Shown here: in pieces, positions 27,469 through 39,070 of the stretch
Layout of the letters: each line of letters starts with the position of its first letter
How positions within the stretch are numbered: the first letter of the stretch is position 1
Source: Centropus unirufus
Taxonomy: Eukaryota; Chordata; Aves; Cuculiformes; Centropidae
Reading direction: 5' to 3'
Assembly: GCA_013397695.1 (NCBI GenBank)
Contig: VYZI01000574.1
Span: 222,473-286,472 of the forward strand
Length of the DNA stretch: 64,000 bases
Program-made: the position numbers and the translations under genes
Notes under the pieces: model-generated
The model's database searches: none
What the model was told of the DNA's origin: nothing
Seen by the model: the letters and a program-made list of their open reading frames with translations, nothing else

Positions 27469-29760
27469 ATAGAATCATAGACTTGCTAGGTTGGAAAAGA
27501 CCTCTGAGATCATTGAGTCCAACAACCATACCTGTCTACCACTAAACCATATCCCCAAGTAGCTCATCTGCCCGTCTTTTATGTATATTCAAGGATGGTG
27601 ATTCCACCACCTCCCTGGGCAGCCTGTTCCAGCACCTGCTGACTCTTTTAATGAAAAATTTCTTCCTAAGGTCCAACCTGAACCTCCCTTGGTGCAGCTT
27701 GAGGCCATTCCCCCTTGTCCTATCCCCTTTCACTTGGGAGGAGAGACCAGCATATACCTCTCCAAAAACTCCATTTAGGCAGTAGCATTTAGTCTCCCCT
27801 CAACCTCCTCTTCTCCAGGTTAAGCAAACCCAGTTCCTTCAGCTGCTCTTCATAAGACTTGTTCTCCAGACCCTTCACCACGTCTGTTGCTCCTCCCTGG
27901 ACACGCTCCAGCCCCTCAATGTCCTTCTTGTAGTGAGGGGCCCAAAACTGAACACAGGATTCGAGGTGCAGCCTCACTAGTGCTGAGTACAGGGACAGAA
28001 TCACCTCTCTGAGCCTGTTGGTCATGCTGTTTCTGATACAGGACAAGATCCCATTGGCCTTCTTGGCCACATGGACACACTGCTGGCTCATGTTCAGTTG
28101 ACTGTCAACCAACACCTGCAGGGCCTTCTCTTCTAGGCAGCTTTCCAGCCACTCTTCCCCAGGCTTGTAGCATTGCAACAAGGTTGTTGTGTCCCAAGTG
28201 CAGGACTCAATATTTTGCCATGTTAAATCTCATCCCATTGGTCTCAGCCCATTGGCCCAGCCTGTCCAGTTCCCTTTGAAGAGCCTCCCTACCCTCATGC
28301 AGATCAACACTTCATCCCAGCATAGTGTTGTCTGTCAACTTGCCAAGGGCCCATTCAATCCCTTCATCCAGGTCATTGATAAAGACATTAAACAGGACTG
28401 GACCCAAAACTGAGCCCTGGAGAACACCACTTGTGACCGGCCTCCAGCTAGATTTAGTTCCATTTACCACAACTATTTGGGTCCAACCATCCAGCCAATT
28501 TTCCACCCCGGAGAGGGGGCACCTGTCCAGGCCAGTGGTAGCCAGTCTTTTGAGCAGAATGCTGTGAGAAACTGTGTCAAATGTTTTACTGAAGTCCAGG
28601 TAGATCACATCCACAGCCTTTCCCTTATCCAATAAGCGGGTCACTTTCTCGTAGAAGATCACGTCATTTTGGCATGACCTCCCTTTCATGAAACTGTGTT
28701 GACTGGGCCAGATCACCTGGTTGTCTTGCATGTGCAGTGTTGTAGCTCTCGAGCTGATCTGTTCCAAGACCTTCCCAGGCACCAAGGTCAGACTGACAGG
28801 CCTGGAGTCCCCTGGATCCTCCCTCCAACCCTTCTTGCAAGTGGGCATAACATCTGCCAGCCTCCAATCAAGTGGAACTTCCCCAGTCAGTCAGGACTAT
28901 TGAGAGGTGATGGTCAGGGGTTTGGCAAGCACTTCTGCCAGCTCTCTCAATATCCTCGGGTGGATCCCATCTGGTCCCATAGACTTTTGAGTGTTTAATT
29001 GCCCAAGCGGGTCTCTAACCACCTCCTCTTTGATCGTGGGAGCCTTGTTATGCTCTCCTTCCCTGTCCGCTGGCTCATGAGGCTGAGCACCCAGGGAACA
29101 TCTTACCTTGCTATTAAAGACTGAGGCAAAGAAGGCATTAAGTACCTCAGCCTTGTCCTCATCCTTAGTGACAATTGTTCCCTTTTCATCCACTGAAGAC
29201 TGGCGATTCTCCCTGGTCCTGCTTTTCCTAATGATGTATTTGTAGAATGGTTTTTTATTAACTTTTACAGAATTGGCTAGTCTGAGTTCTAGTTGGGCTT
29301 TAGCCCTTCTGATTTTCTCCCTCGTGATCTCACTTGATCCTTGTAGTCCTCCTGAGATGCCTGCCCCTTCTTCCAAAATTTATACTTTCTTCTTTTTCTT
29401 GATATCCACCCAGATCTCTCTGCTCAGCCAAGCTTTTTTTTTCCCTCTCTGGCCCATTTTCTGTCACACAGGGACAACTGCTCCTGCAGTGTAGGAAAAT
29501 TTCCTTCTTGAAGAACACCCAGACCTCTTGGGCTCCCTTGCCCTTAAGGACTGGCTCCCATGGAACTTTATCAACCAGCTTTCTGAAGAGGCCAAAGTCT
29601 GCCCTCTGGAAGTCCAAGGTGGCCATTCTGCTGACCATCCTCCTCATCTCTCCTAGAACTCAGAATTCTACCATCTCATGACCAGTGTCCCAGGTGTCCT
29701 CCAACCATCACATCTCCCACAAGGCCTTCTCTGCTCACAAACAGCAGGTCCAAAAAATTT
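27469..29760 (-). mobile_element. CR1 LINE, 5'-truncated, on the minus strand
   Basis: Read on the minus strand this is a CR1-type non-LTR retrotransposon. From its 5' side (about 29760) it gives the end of the endonuclease region (DLLFVSREGLVGDVMV-like), the linker, then reverse transcriptase with recognisable RPVSLT, FMKGRSCQ, YLDFSKTFDTV and GVLQGSVLGPVLFN blocks. The C-terminal part follows (QCVHVAKKANGILSCIRNSM, WNRLPREVVESPS). The 3' end at about 27470 has the typical 'attgagtccaac' block and an octamer tail related to ATTCTATG. Translation is broken into at least four pieces (about 29376-28897, 28848-28312, 28181-27789 and 27733-27542) by stops and frameshifts, so the copy is dead. The 5' edge is approximate. 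Confidence 0.93.
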
Positions 29761-30038
29761 TTCTCTTTTCAAAGATGATAAAGAGCTCCACCTACCTTGA
29801 TTTGCAGTGCCCAGTCTAATGTGCTTGATTCTGATTTTGGTAGACATTGGACTGTGCAGCCCCATGAAGATCTGGCTTCTGGGCCAGCAAACCAAGCTGC
29901 CACATCAGATCAGCTCACATCCATACTTGCCAAAGCATGCACCAGGCTTAGCTGCAGGCAGATTTTCCCTTGCCCTCCATGTCATGTTGGCAGCATGCTT
30001 CAGGCAAAATATTCATTAAGTGCAGACGTTTCAAGTCA

Positions 30039-30068
30039 GCAAGGCTTGGTTCTGCAAGGCTTGGTTCT
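30039..30068 (+). repeat. Perfect tandem duplication of a 15-mer
   Basis: The 15-mer gcaaggcttggttct occurs twice with no spacer. It is a simple local duplication. Confidence 0.92.
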
Positions 30069-30898
30069 TAGACGTTGCATGGATGACTCATGGGACCATT
30101 TGCAAAGTGCTGATTGCTTGTCCAAGTCATTAGAGGGTTTATTGCCATTTCATGTAACCAAGCAGTACAGATTGGGAACAGCAGCATTTTAGCAAGTATA
30201 TTGAGGATTTCCACTGGTGTGCTGCGTCTGTGCAGATATTCAGGTTTGAAATGAATGCAGAGGTCCTTGTAAGTTGCCATTAGTTATTCCATGTCACAAC
30301 CATTGTCTGATCACACAAAAGAGAAAAGGCTAGTGGAGATAGAAGGGCTGAGAGACCCAGCTCATTACGCCTCTGCCCAGTAGTGTGTCCATGTTCTCAT
30401 GTGGTCTTGAACAAAAAAATACTTGTAGAGAAATATTCCCCCGTTGGTTTCTGTTTTGCTCATGTCACTCTGTGCTGGACTGTGCTACCTTGTTGTATAT
30501 ACACCTGAACATGCATGAAGTTGTTCATAAGGTGCCTTTCCCATCTGACATTTTTCCCTGAGCATTACATCTCATTTTACCCTGCTTTTGGCATTGTACA
30601 AAGCAGTTTGCTTGCCCTTTCACAGGGAACATTCAGCCCTGCCCTGCTAGTGCCATGTCCCTGCTGGAGTCACTTTCAGAGGCGCATGTGGATGCTTTCT
30701 CTTGCCCTTTTCAGAGATAGGCCCAGAAAGTGCAGGTGAGCTAGCATGCTTGTGCCTGTCCATGACACTGAGCTGGCATTAGCAATCAAATTGCTCTACC
30801 TGGCACATGGGATATCACAAATACCAAAAGTTTACCCTAGCTGAAAAGGAAATGGGAGAAATCTGCAGAGAATAGCAAAATAGACAGAAAGCTGAACT

Positions 30899-30977
30899 GG
30901 CTAGGAGATTGCTGAGGCACAAATATTTGGGGGCTAGGAAATCCCTGAGGCACAAATATTTGGGGGCCAGGAGTTGC
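30899..30977 (+). repeat. 33-bp minisatellite, about 2.4 copies
   Basis: Units at 30899-30931 and 30932-30964 share 'ggctagga' at the start and 'ctgaggcacaaatatttggg' at the end, and a third partial unit begins at 30965. The period of 33 is a multiple of three, so an open frame on the minus strand shows a repeated 11-residue block (APKYLCL...). There is no other sign that this frame is coding. Confidence 0.88.
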
Positions 30978-33900
30978 ATCAGTTGGAAATAATGTTTATA
31001 TGCCCATCCTGCTCTAACATCCACCTACTCCAAGGTGATCCTGGCAGTTATCAGCTGAAGAGGCTGTGCTGGATGCCCATTACATCTGACCCATTACATG
31101 ATGCACCATCTGTAGAGCATTACTAGCTAAGAGGACTTTTCCATGGGCTATTGTAACTAAGGGTAGTGTGGAAATGCTTTTACAAAAGACCTGGATAGTC
31201 TGAATGAAATAGCATTGAAAACTTTGAAATAAAAACTAATCCTGATGAAAAGCACTGGGTTTGGACTGAGGGCACAACAGATTGCTCTGTCATGTTCAGG
31301 AAGATACCTTCTTTCTCTTATTGCTGCTGGGTGTCAGGAAGAGAAGAGCTGGAGCTGGCGTTCTGCAAGATTTGTTATGTTCTTCGATGTCTGGTACATG
31401 GAAATGAGATTAAACTCATTCCCCCAGCAACTGCCTACAGACTCAGGAAGAGGAATTTCTGGTGCAGAAATGCAAACAGTTGGATGTACCATGAATGCTC
31501 TCAGCTTTCCTGTTGGACCAGGGATCTTTAGCTCAGCAAAGTGGACTCAATACCAATGGAAGGAAAACCCCAGCAGCAGCAGAAGTTTACTGCAGACTTG
31601 CCCCATCCTGTTCCTGGAGCTCTCTGCAGTGGAAAGGGAGGAAGGCAGCAGGTGTGCTAAGTCTGATGGCTTAGGCCAGTGCAGAGCCTGGTTCAGCAGA
31701 GGGACCTCTAAACCCCAAGCACCAAAATCTGTTGGAGAGGTGCTCCAGGAATTGCTCTTTGTCACCTGCAGTGTAATTGAAGGACAAGGCAGGAAAAAAT
31801 ATTCCAGCTTTTTCAAGGGTTGTGGTATTGTACATTCATGGGATCTTGAGCATTTAGCTTAAATACCCAGCTCCTGGAGATGTTAGATTACCGCAGAAAT
31901 GTCACTTCTGACCCCTGTGATGATCTGAGGGACATCTTGGAAATACCATCTCGAGTAACCCCAGCTCCGCATGAGGTGAAGAAAATGTGTAATAGTTTAG
32001 AAGCTGCTTTAATCACCTGTTTAATCTCCTGGTTCTTCCTTCTATTTCATGGATTCAGGACTCTTGATTTTTGGTCCTCTAGTGACTCAGTGGTGGGGGT
32101 TTCAGGGTGCTATACAGCACCCTTTTTGTTTTGTGTTTATACAAGCACTATAATGTCATGTGCTGAAGGAGTCCTTGAGCCACTGGAAGAGAGATGTTAA
32201 ATTCCAGTTTCAGCACATACTTGTGCTATCAGGTCTTTGTGTCTCAGTATAGTTCATCCCCCCATGTCCAGCTAGGGAAACATTTCAGCTGCTGTGCTTA
32301 GCACTGCAGCCCGTATTTCTCCATGATACTTAGCAAGCTGTTCTGGCTCTGCCGGGCGCTCCTCATTTGCACCATGTATCGCAGTGCAAGACAATCAGCA
32401 TCCCAGAGCAACATGTGCATGTGAAAAACAGGACTGCAGGCAGCAGGCTTGCAAAACTGAACACTGAATGCAGCAGGAGCACAGGACTAGTTGAGGCCAC
32501 CCGGAACATCAGCTGCAATCCACAGCCTGCATGGGCAGCCCCACACTAGCTCAGTGCTGTTCGCATAACCACAGCCCATGCTATCCAGCAAATTTCTGCC
32601 TGCAAGAGTAGTGAGAAGCAGAGAATGTGTCAGAGGGTCCAGCAAGATCAGGATGTCATCAATGCACCTCCCAGATTACTGCAGAAAGCAGTTTTTACAA
32701 CTTAGGATAAATTGTTCAGTTGCCTCCTCCTTCTCCAGTTAAACTGAGTTGCTTGGCCCCAGGTGTGCAGAACCCTTCAGAGGGGCTTTACAGCATGCAA
32801 AAAGCAGTTAAAGAGAGATCAGGCATGCTCTAAGAATAGCTTGTGTCATTTCCTCATACTTGTTGTTTCTGAAACAGATTTTATCTCAAACATCATTAGG
32901 AAAAAATCCTTTTCTCTGGGATTGCTGTCTCATCCTAGGGACAAATTTGCCTCAGCAATTCCTGCTGATTGGAGATTCATCCAGAGAGAAAACTTGGTAT
33001 TTGTTCTTCCACCCTTTTCCCTGACAGCCTTTTACAGTAGAAACAGCAGCAGTGCACAAGTATACCCAACACAGAGCACTTGCTCACACCCTAGAAATAT
33101 TACTTTGAAAATCGTATAATATCAGCACCTGCTGGCAGCAGCATTTTTCATCCCAAGGCTACGTTATTCTAGGAAGTCCTATTGGGGTTGTGTCTAAGCA
33201 TCAGGAATAAAATTTTTAACTGGCACCTCGATTTCTTCTTGTGAGAGAGAAATATTTTATAGGGCTTTGAGGAATGCCACACATGGCAACCTGAAGCATA
33301 CTCATGGGAAGTCTTGATACCCATCTTGATACCTCTGCTGCCCTCAGGATAGATGAAGGGAGCTTTTTTAATTACCTTTCCTAAGAAAGGCTTTCTTTTA
33401 TACATGGGGGCAGGGTGCAGCATATACATTTTAATGGAAGACATCAGGAAAATTATTGATTTTGTTAGTAATGATTTTGAAATTGTGCCATTTTGTTAAT
33501 TCTGTCAGGTCCTCTTTGATAGTTTGGCTGAAAGCATTTTTGCATCCTTCATTAGTTTTTTTACACATGATAATTTACCCTAACTCATTAATGCAAAGCA
33601 AGATCAGTCACATACTTGGTAACCATTTTTCTTATGTACAAACCTGTTGTAGCAATAATTACTAACGGAACAAATTATTACAGACATTCATTATAAAATA
33701 GAATTACACTGAGACGTGCTCCATTTTTACCCTTTTCACAGCCATCACTTGCTCTTGAGTAAATGGTTTCATTATACGCCTGAAGGGCAAACGTAATATA
33801 CTTCTGACTCATAGCAAACAACACAAGAAATCATCCTGGCTGTTCCTCCAAGTGCTTGGCAGTATTTGCTCTAAATGCGAATGAAGTGTTGACTCTGCTG

Positions 33901-35267
33901 CCAGATACTTGTCAGTTTAACAGAGGGGCTCTGGGTGGCAGTATAGATATGCAAGGAGAAGAAAAAGGCAGAAATTATGGCAGCATGGCCTGCATTTCAC
34001 TCCCCTAGAGTGTGGCTTTCTTCCACATTTATGAGTTTTCTGTGCTGAGACCTGCCAGAAATAGCAGATCATCCTGGGTCATTTATAGAGCAGCCTCAGT
34101 GCTCCTTGGACTTGTGCTAGCTGCCCACAGAAAGTGCAGAGGAGTCAGGGATGGGACACCACCTTGGTGTTTCTTCGAAGGATGGTGCAAACAGGCTTGG
34201 GCAAGGGGAGAACAGCTGGGAAGCTCGTTTAAGCAAGAGCATTCACAGGATGGCAGAGACATCTAGCATGAGAGAAAAACAAACCCAACCAGGTGGTCAG
34301 CATCAAGCAGAGGCCTGCAGACAGTCACTTCATTGCCTTTTTATTTCTTGTTGTTATTGCCTTCTTATTCCTTGTCTGGAACAAGTTCAGAGCCAGGAGA
34401 TTGTTCTCTCCCAGCAGGAATGCATGACAATGAGCAAGGCTGGACTTCTCTCTCCCCCTCCCCCTCCATCTTGTCCCCTGTTAAAGCAATTTGTTCTCTC
34501 AATTTTCATTCTCCTGGGTGCCCCAATGAGCTTTTCATAGTCCATGCTTTATGGCTGTGCTCTGAGCTGAGGCTCTACCTTCAAACCTGCCCTGCTGATG
34601 TTGCAGGGGCAAATTCAACAACTCTGGGCCAAGTGAGAAGAGAGTCTTGTTGCATGAACCTCAAGCAAGGGACAGCCATACTTAAGGGAAGGATGTGCTG
34701 CTTGCTAAAGAAAACAAAGTATTCAAATCTCACCATCAGAGAAGCTTTTCATCACGCTGCTCTAACCAGAATGACCATCTTTCCCTTATGTCCCCTCCAT
34801 AGAAAAAGTCCTAACCCCACCATCCTCTTCAAGCTTGTAAATTGGAGCCTCCGAAGCCCAAACTGAGTAGCTGATGTTGTGCATGGATCTGCTGGCCCTT
34901 GTGAGACAGGGCCTCTTCCTCGTGCAGAGATTGGTTTAAGCAGTACATCGTGCTTTCAGAGGCTTGTTCTCTGCTGGTTCCCAGTGCTCATTCCCCCAGG
35001 AGCCTATGCAGCATCTGCAAGCTGTCGAGGGCTTTTCTTTTGGAAAGTGATGTGTCTTGCTGTCTGCAGGACGAGACACCTCTAGGTGAGGTTGGTGTAG
35101 TCAGCATCACATCCACCTGAGGATGGTGCCCTGTGAGCTGCTGCACGGCGCTCCGACCCCGTGATCCGTGCTCCTCCTGAGGCAAGCTCGGTCCATTGGC
35201 TCCTGTCCTTTGCTTTCAGCTCTGCTACCCGTCCAGCCTGTGGCAACCCCCCTGCTTTCTATTTGCA

Positions 35268-35368
35268 GCTCCCTCCTGCTGCCATTTCCACCCTCCTCCT
35301 CTCCCTGTCTCCCTTCCTCCCTTTTCCTCACTTACTCTTGAATCTCTATTTCTTCTTCTCTGTTCCAG
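35268..35368 (+). promoter_or_regulatory. Long pyrimidine tract and 3' splice site before exon A
   Basis: About 100 nt upstream of exon A is overwhelmingly C and T, with repeated CTCC, TTCC and TCTTCTTCTC motifs, ending in the acceptor 'tctgttccag'. Such tracts bind PTB and U2AF. The tract suggests a strong acceptor whose use may be regulated by PTB-type repressors. That regulation is inferred from motif content only. Confidence 0.7.
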
Positions 35369-35475
35369 CAAAACGATATCAATCAAGGTGATAGATGATG
35401 AGGAGTATGAGAAAAACAAGACCTTCTACCTAGAGATCGGGGAGCCGCGGCTGGTCGAGATGAGTGAGAAGAAAG
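35369..35475 (+). CDS. SLC8A1: Na+/Ca2+ exchanger, alternative exon A (CBD2 segment)
   Basis: This is one of two alternative exons coding for part of the second cytosolic calcium-binding domain (CBD2) of the exchanger. It has 107 nt: one base completing a split codon, 35 codons, then one base of the next codon. The peptide runs from KTISIKVIDDEEYEKNKTF to RLVEMSEKK. The acidic IDDEEYEKN segment is the part that, in mammalian NCX1, keeps CBD2 able to bind regulatory calcium. In that family exon A is used mainly in excitable tissue such as heart, muscle and brain. The acceptor is strong (long pyrimidine tract, CAG), but the donor G|gtgggg departs from consensus. It spans residues matching mammalian NCX1 almost one for one, with conservative changes (Ile for Val, Tyr for Phe). 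The preceding exon is outside the window. Confidence 0.96.
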
Positions 35476-35802
35476 GTGGGGGACGTGCTCCGGGGCTGAG
35501 CGCAGCCTGTGTGTCCCTGTCTGGCTCACTCATGCCTGGCACCTGCAACACCGACCTCACATCCCCAATGCCTATGGAAAAGGGCAGGACCGAGGACACT
35601 CCTCTCCCCCCTGAACTCAGTCTTTCCCAGCCCACCAGCAGGTGGCTGGGATCCTCCTGCCCTTCCCCATATGCCCCAGGGGGCATGTGCAGCCGCTTCC
35701 CCCCCACCCAACCATCTCTGGCACCATGGCACCCAGTTGGAACTGAACTGCATGTGTGTGTGATGCCAATCATGTGTTTGCCTTTGTCTTGTGTTCCCAC
35801 AG
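35476..35802 (+). promoter_or_regulatory. Short A-B intron with two GCATG (RBFOX-type) motifs
   Basis: The 327-nt intron between the two alternative exons contains GCATG at 35683-35687 and TGCATG at 35749-35754, the latter 49 nt before exon B. RBFOX proteins bind (U)GCAUG. They usually repress an exon when bound upstream and favour it when bound downstream. Placement here would favour A and repress B. This is inference from position; binding is not shown by sequence. Confidence 0.5.
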
Positions 35803-35906
35803 GAAATTCATTACCCTTAGAGTACTTGACCGTGAGGAATATGAGAAAGAGTGCAGTTTCTTCCTTGTGCTTGGGGACCCGGTGTGGCTACGACGAGGAG
35901 TGAAAG
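35803..35906 (+). CDS. SLC8A1: Na+/Ca2+ exchanger, alternative exon B (CBD2 segment)
   Basis: This is the partner of exon A, coding for the same part of CBD2 in a different version. It has 104 nt: one base, 34 codons, one base. The peptide runs from KFITLRVLDREEYEKECSF to WLRRGVK. Compared with A, the second Asp of the acidic pair is Arg (DREE against DDEE) and Lys in the NKT segment is Cys (ECS). In mammalian NCX1 these two changes are the ones linked to loss of calcium binding by CBD2 in the B form, which is typical of kidney and other non-excitable tissue. The acceptor is 'gtgttcccacag' and the donor G|gtgtga is weak. Several residues (FFLVLGDPVWL) differ from mammalian exon B more than the constant exons do. 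Confidence 0.95.
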
Positions 35907-38105
35907 GTGTGAGAGTAAACCCAGACCAGTTCTTGAGACGCTGCCGTCCGCTTCATCTGTGTCTCCCTACTCTCACACTCCTTTCTCCTCGCACTTTGGC
36001 TCCCGGCCGTTTTGCCCTCCCTCCTTTGAAGCTTGGCTACTGCACCTTTTTGCTCTGTTTGCTTTCCTCTTCTGTTTGGGGAGGACCCTGTCTCGCTCAC
36101 TAGGCCCCCTGGGAGCAAGGCAGGTTCCTAGGAGGGCCCCAGAGCACCTGAACAGGGGTTCAGTGAGCTTTGTCATCTTCCAGAGACATTTTAAGATCAC
36201 TGTCCTGCCACCTGACAGCTACAACTTCATTTAATCAGGTAGAAAACTCAGTTTCAAGAAGTGAAAAGGTGACACCACATAATTTTTATCATAAAATAAA
36301 ATAGCCTTCACTTGAAATAAAATGCATGACCAGACCAGTAATTTTAGCCTTTTTATACTGGCACTAGGATTCAAAAATAGCTGAGAATCACAGCATAAGC
36401 ATAAATACCATAAAATGCAATCAGTCTTGGAGAAATCAGGTTATACTCAAATAAAGTTTCATGGCTCTGCACTGGATAATAGCTTCTCATAGGAACAATA
36501 AAAACAATTTCCTCTTTCATCACACTTCTACACCAACTGCAAACCTACCCCAAAAGACAGAGTTAACTTATTTTTCCATGCATTTTTTTCTGCTAGGAAA
36601 TTAAGTAAAAATTAATGGCAACAACTAATTCTGTGCACTATTGGTGGCTGAGCAAGAAGCAGTTTTAGAGTTACTTAAGATAATTTGTTGCCCTGTAAGA
36701 CCCTTATTAAATCCTTTGTTAAAAAATTGGCAGCAGCATTTTGTCTGTCTGCCTTGGAGTTGCTTTCTAATTTCTGGGACATAATCTTTCCCATCAGCAG
36801 GTTGTAATATATTATTTGTTCAGGGCAGAGAGGGCCCCCAGCACTCCACATACTTGAGTGGGGACACATTACTGCATTTCAGGCTAAAAACACATCCAGC
36901 AGCAATGCCATGTTCTCCTACAATGCAGGTGCTCTGCAGATCAGCTGCATCCCATTTTCATCCCCTCTATCAGATTTCCTGCAGAAGTAGGTATAAAAAG
37001 CAGGACACACTGGCAATCCCACAGAGGCACTGCAGGGGGGATTTGTGTCATTAAATGCTGCCAGTGGCATCTAGGAAGCATAGCCATTGTTGTCACATTA
37101 AAGTTAAATATGAACAGCTCAACTCAGTAGCTCTAGCTTTGCCCAGCTTCACAGGGACCCAAATAGGCTCAGTCCAGCAAGTCCAGCAAGACCAAGCATG
37201 CTTTCCAGGCTCCAGGTTTGAGAATCGTATTAAAAACTCACAGCATCCCGGCTGAAACTTGCAAAAATGAAAGGAAAAGGAAAGAAAGTTCCTCATTTTC
37301 CTGGTCACACATATAACTGAGGAAACCTGAGGGAAGCTCAGCTTTGCAAAGTCACTATCTGGGAAGCAAGTCAAGATTTTTAAAGGATGCTATTTGCTGT
37401 TTTGGCCATGCCATGATTTTATTTTTTTTAAACTCAGTTTTTGTGCTTGGTTTTGTACAAGAGGCATTGAGGGAGGGCAAGCTGTGTGCTTGGCACCCTG
37501 GAGATGAAAGCATCTGTGAAATGTCACTCTTAGGATACCTACCAGTGATGGGCTCTACACTTCAGAGGACAGAAACCTAATGATGCACTAGGGGTGAGGT
37601 TTTGTCTTTTGTTTTGGAGACCTAAAATGCTGAACGACACGATCCATGAGCCCAGACTTGCCACAGACTTTTCTTCTCATGCTATGTTCACTAGAAGTAC
37701 AGCTGCCTGCTGGAGCTATTGCTCCTCATTAAGCAGTTGGAGGAGACCAAAGCCCATAGCTGTTGCACATAGAACACCTGGTTTCCTCCCCTGTAGCAGA
37801 ATTGCCTCGGTAACCAATGAAAGATCTTGCACATGCAATTCAAAGGGGAAAATGAGGCTTTTGAGTGTGCCTCTTAATCCATATCCATGCCATATTTGCA
37901 ATAGTTCTTATTTTAAACAATCCCATAAAATGTTTCTGTTCCTTTATTTTTAGTGCCTTTCTCTCAACACTGATGATATTCCACAGTTTTACAGATGTGA
38001 AATATCTGCCTTGGGATCTGAAGTCTTTCTGTGAATATCCCTTTTGATTTCATTATTCATTTACTTTTCTTCTTCTATGTTTGTTTCTGTCTGTCTCCTT
38101 CACAG
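35907..38105 (+). other. Intron between exon B and exon C
   Basis: About 2.2 kb with no supported exon. The first 200 nt are rich in pyrimidine runs, which could affect the exon B donor. The 36240-36720 part is A/T-rich. The last 70 nt before exon C is pyrimidine-rich (tttcttcttctatg, then tgtctccttcacag) and forms the exon C acceptor. I saw no repeat family here. Confidence 0.8.
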
Positions 38106-38126
38106 CCCTGTTGTTGAATGAGCTTG
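38106..38126 (+). CDS. SLC8A1: Na+/Ca2+ exchanger, 21-nt cassette micro-exon C
   Basis: The exon is bounded by 'ccttcacag' and 'gtaagc'. With the G left by exon A or B it reads Ala-Leu-Leu-Leu-Asn-Glu-Leu plus the first base of Gly. This is the ALLLNEL(G) peptide that directly follows exon A or B in mammalian NCX1. It adds seven residues to the CBD2 loop. Both borders are phase 1 and the length is a multiple of three, so inclusion or skipping keeps frame. The donor is close to consensus. An out-of-frame entry into this exon meets a TGA at 38119-38121, discussed in the findings. Confidence 0.94.
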
Positions 38127-38928
38127 GTAAGCGTGCATTCATTATTTTCCATTTTCCAGTCTGTCTGCCTATTTTGAAAAGATAATTGATTTTGTTTGAC
38201 GTTTTTCTCTGCTTAAAACATTCTCTTTTAGGGTGGTCAGCGCTACTTTAGTAAACTCTGGTATCTATTGCCACATCGTTCCCTGGAGTCGAGACCCAAA
38301 GTCACTAATATGACTAAGTGGTAACTCAGTGTGGCAAGGAGCATTCTTCGGGACTGGCATTGGTTCAGCCATAGCAGACCTGCTGACACACTGAGTTACA
38401 AACCTGCACCATGCAAATTAACCCATTGCCTCTTACACTGACATGGGAGAAAAAGCATTGCCTGGTGTTTTAGGGATGCTTGTGGCCAGACAGAAAAGTT
38501 GGTCAATCCTTTTTGAAGAGATAATGGACACTTTTCCTCCAGTCTTGGGGATATGTAGAGCTCACACAGTCTCTGAATTTCCTTCCTGGCCATCCCCAGG
38601 AGTGTGGAACCAGAGAGGGGAGAAAAGGCACTCTAGTCCTCCAAAGCGCCCCCAATCTCATGGCGGGCTCACACTGGTTTTACCCTCTCCAGAGCGTGTA
38701 CTAGATATTGGGGATGGGAGTTTGCAGATATGGTTTAAAAAGCCTGTGTTCAGGTCTCCTTGTGCTATCTCTGGAGTGCATGTCAGGAGCAGCTCCCCAT
38801 GTCCGCAGTCCCCTGGTGTGGGAGAGGGAAGGAGCACCAGGTCTTTGTGGTTGCAGGGTGTCCCTGTTGCTGTATCAATGCTAATCTTCCTTCTCTCTCT
38901 CCCCCTCTCTCTCTCTGCTTTCATCTAG
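38127..38928 (+). other. Intron C-D with TGCATG and CT-repeat acceptor tract
   Basis: About 0.8 kb without another exon. A TGCATG motif (RBFOX-type) lies at 38777-38782, roughly 150 nt before exon D. The acceptor region at about 38889-38928 is an almost unbroken CT tract (TCTCTCTC, CCCCC, CTCTCTCTCT), a classic PTB-type binding landscape. A TGC triplet at 38916-38918 lies about 10 nt before exon D, the position where the neural factor SRRM4 acts on micro-exons. Confidence 0.6.
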
Positions 38929-38946
38929 GTGGCTTCACCATCACAG
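38929..38946 (+). CDS. SLC8A1: Na+/Ca2+ exchanger, 18-nt cassette micro-exon D
   Basis: The exon reads GTGGCTTCACCATCACAG between 'cttcatctag' and 'gtatgg'. With the G from exon C it gives Gly-Gly-Phe-Thr-Ile-Thr plus the first base of Gly, matching the GGFTIT peptide of mammalian NCX1 exon D. Length is a multiple of three with phase 1 on both sides. In mammals exon D is the cassette shared by almost all isoforms (ACDEF in heart, AD in brain, BD in kidney). The very small size and CT-repeat acceptor point to regulated recognition. Confidence 0.94.
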
Positions 38947-39055
38947 GTATGGATTTCTGCTCTTCCCCTGCCCCCCACTTCCCTCCTCTTAATGGCTGTA
39001 TGCTCACCCCAGTCTTTCCTTTTGGTTTTCTCTTTGCTTTTGTTCTGTCCTGGAG

Positions 39056-39070
39056 GGAAACTCTGGAAGG
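39056..39070 (+). CDS. SLC8A1: Na+/Ca2+ exchanger, probable 15-nt micro-exon E
   Basis: The candidate is GGAAACTCTGGAAGG, between 'gttctgtcctggag' and the strong donor 'gtaaga'. It has the length (15 nt), phase (1 to 1) and order (between D and F) expected for NCX1 exon E, and codes for Gly-Lys-Leu-Trp-Lys plus the first base of Gly. Mammalian exon E reads GKYLFG or GKYLYG, so the Gly-Lys start and Gly end are kept, but the middle (LWK) is different. The acceptor is only moderately pyrimidine-rich. I call it from position, phase and donor more than from peptide identity. Confidence 0.72.

Larger units (their letters stand above)
1..35368 (+). other. Long non-coding stretch left of exon A, probably SLC8 intron
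   Basis: No exon of a recognisable gene could be supported here apart from one weak candidate at 26552-26700. Open frames are short, overlap on both strands and match no family I know. The exchanger exons start at 35369, and the large upstream exon coding for the N-terminal membrane bundle and CBD1 (an open frame of about 600 codons in this family) is absent, so it should lie further left. By inference this stretch is the intron before exon A. It holds a CR1 LINE, a MIR-like remnant and short tandem repeats, listed separately. The rest is unique-looking sequence in which I see nothing. Confidence 0.65.
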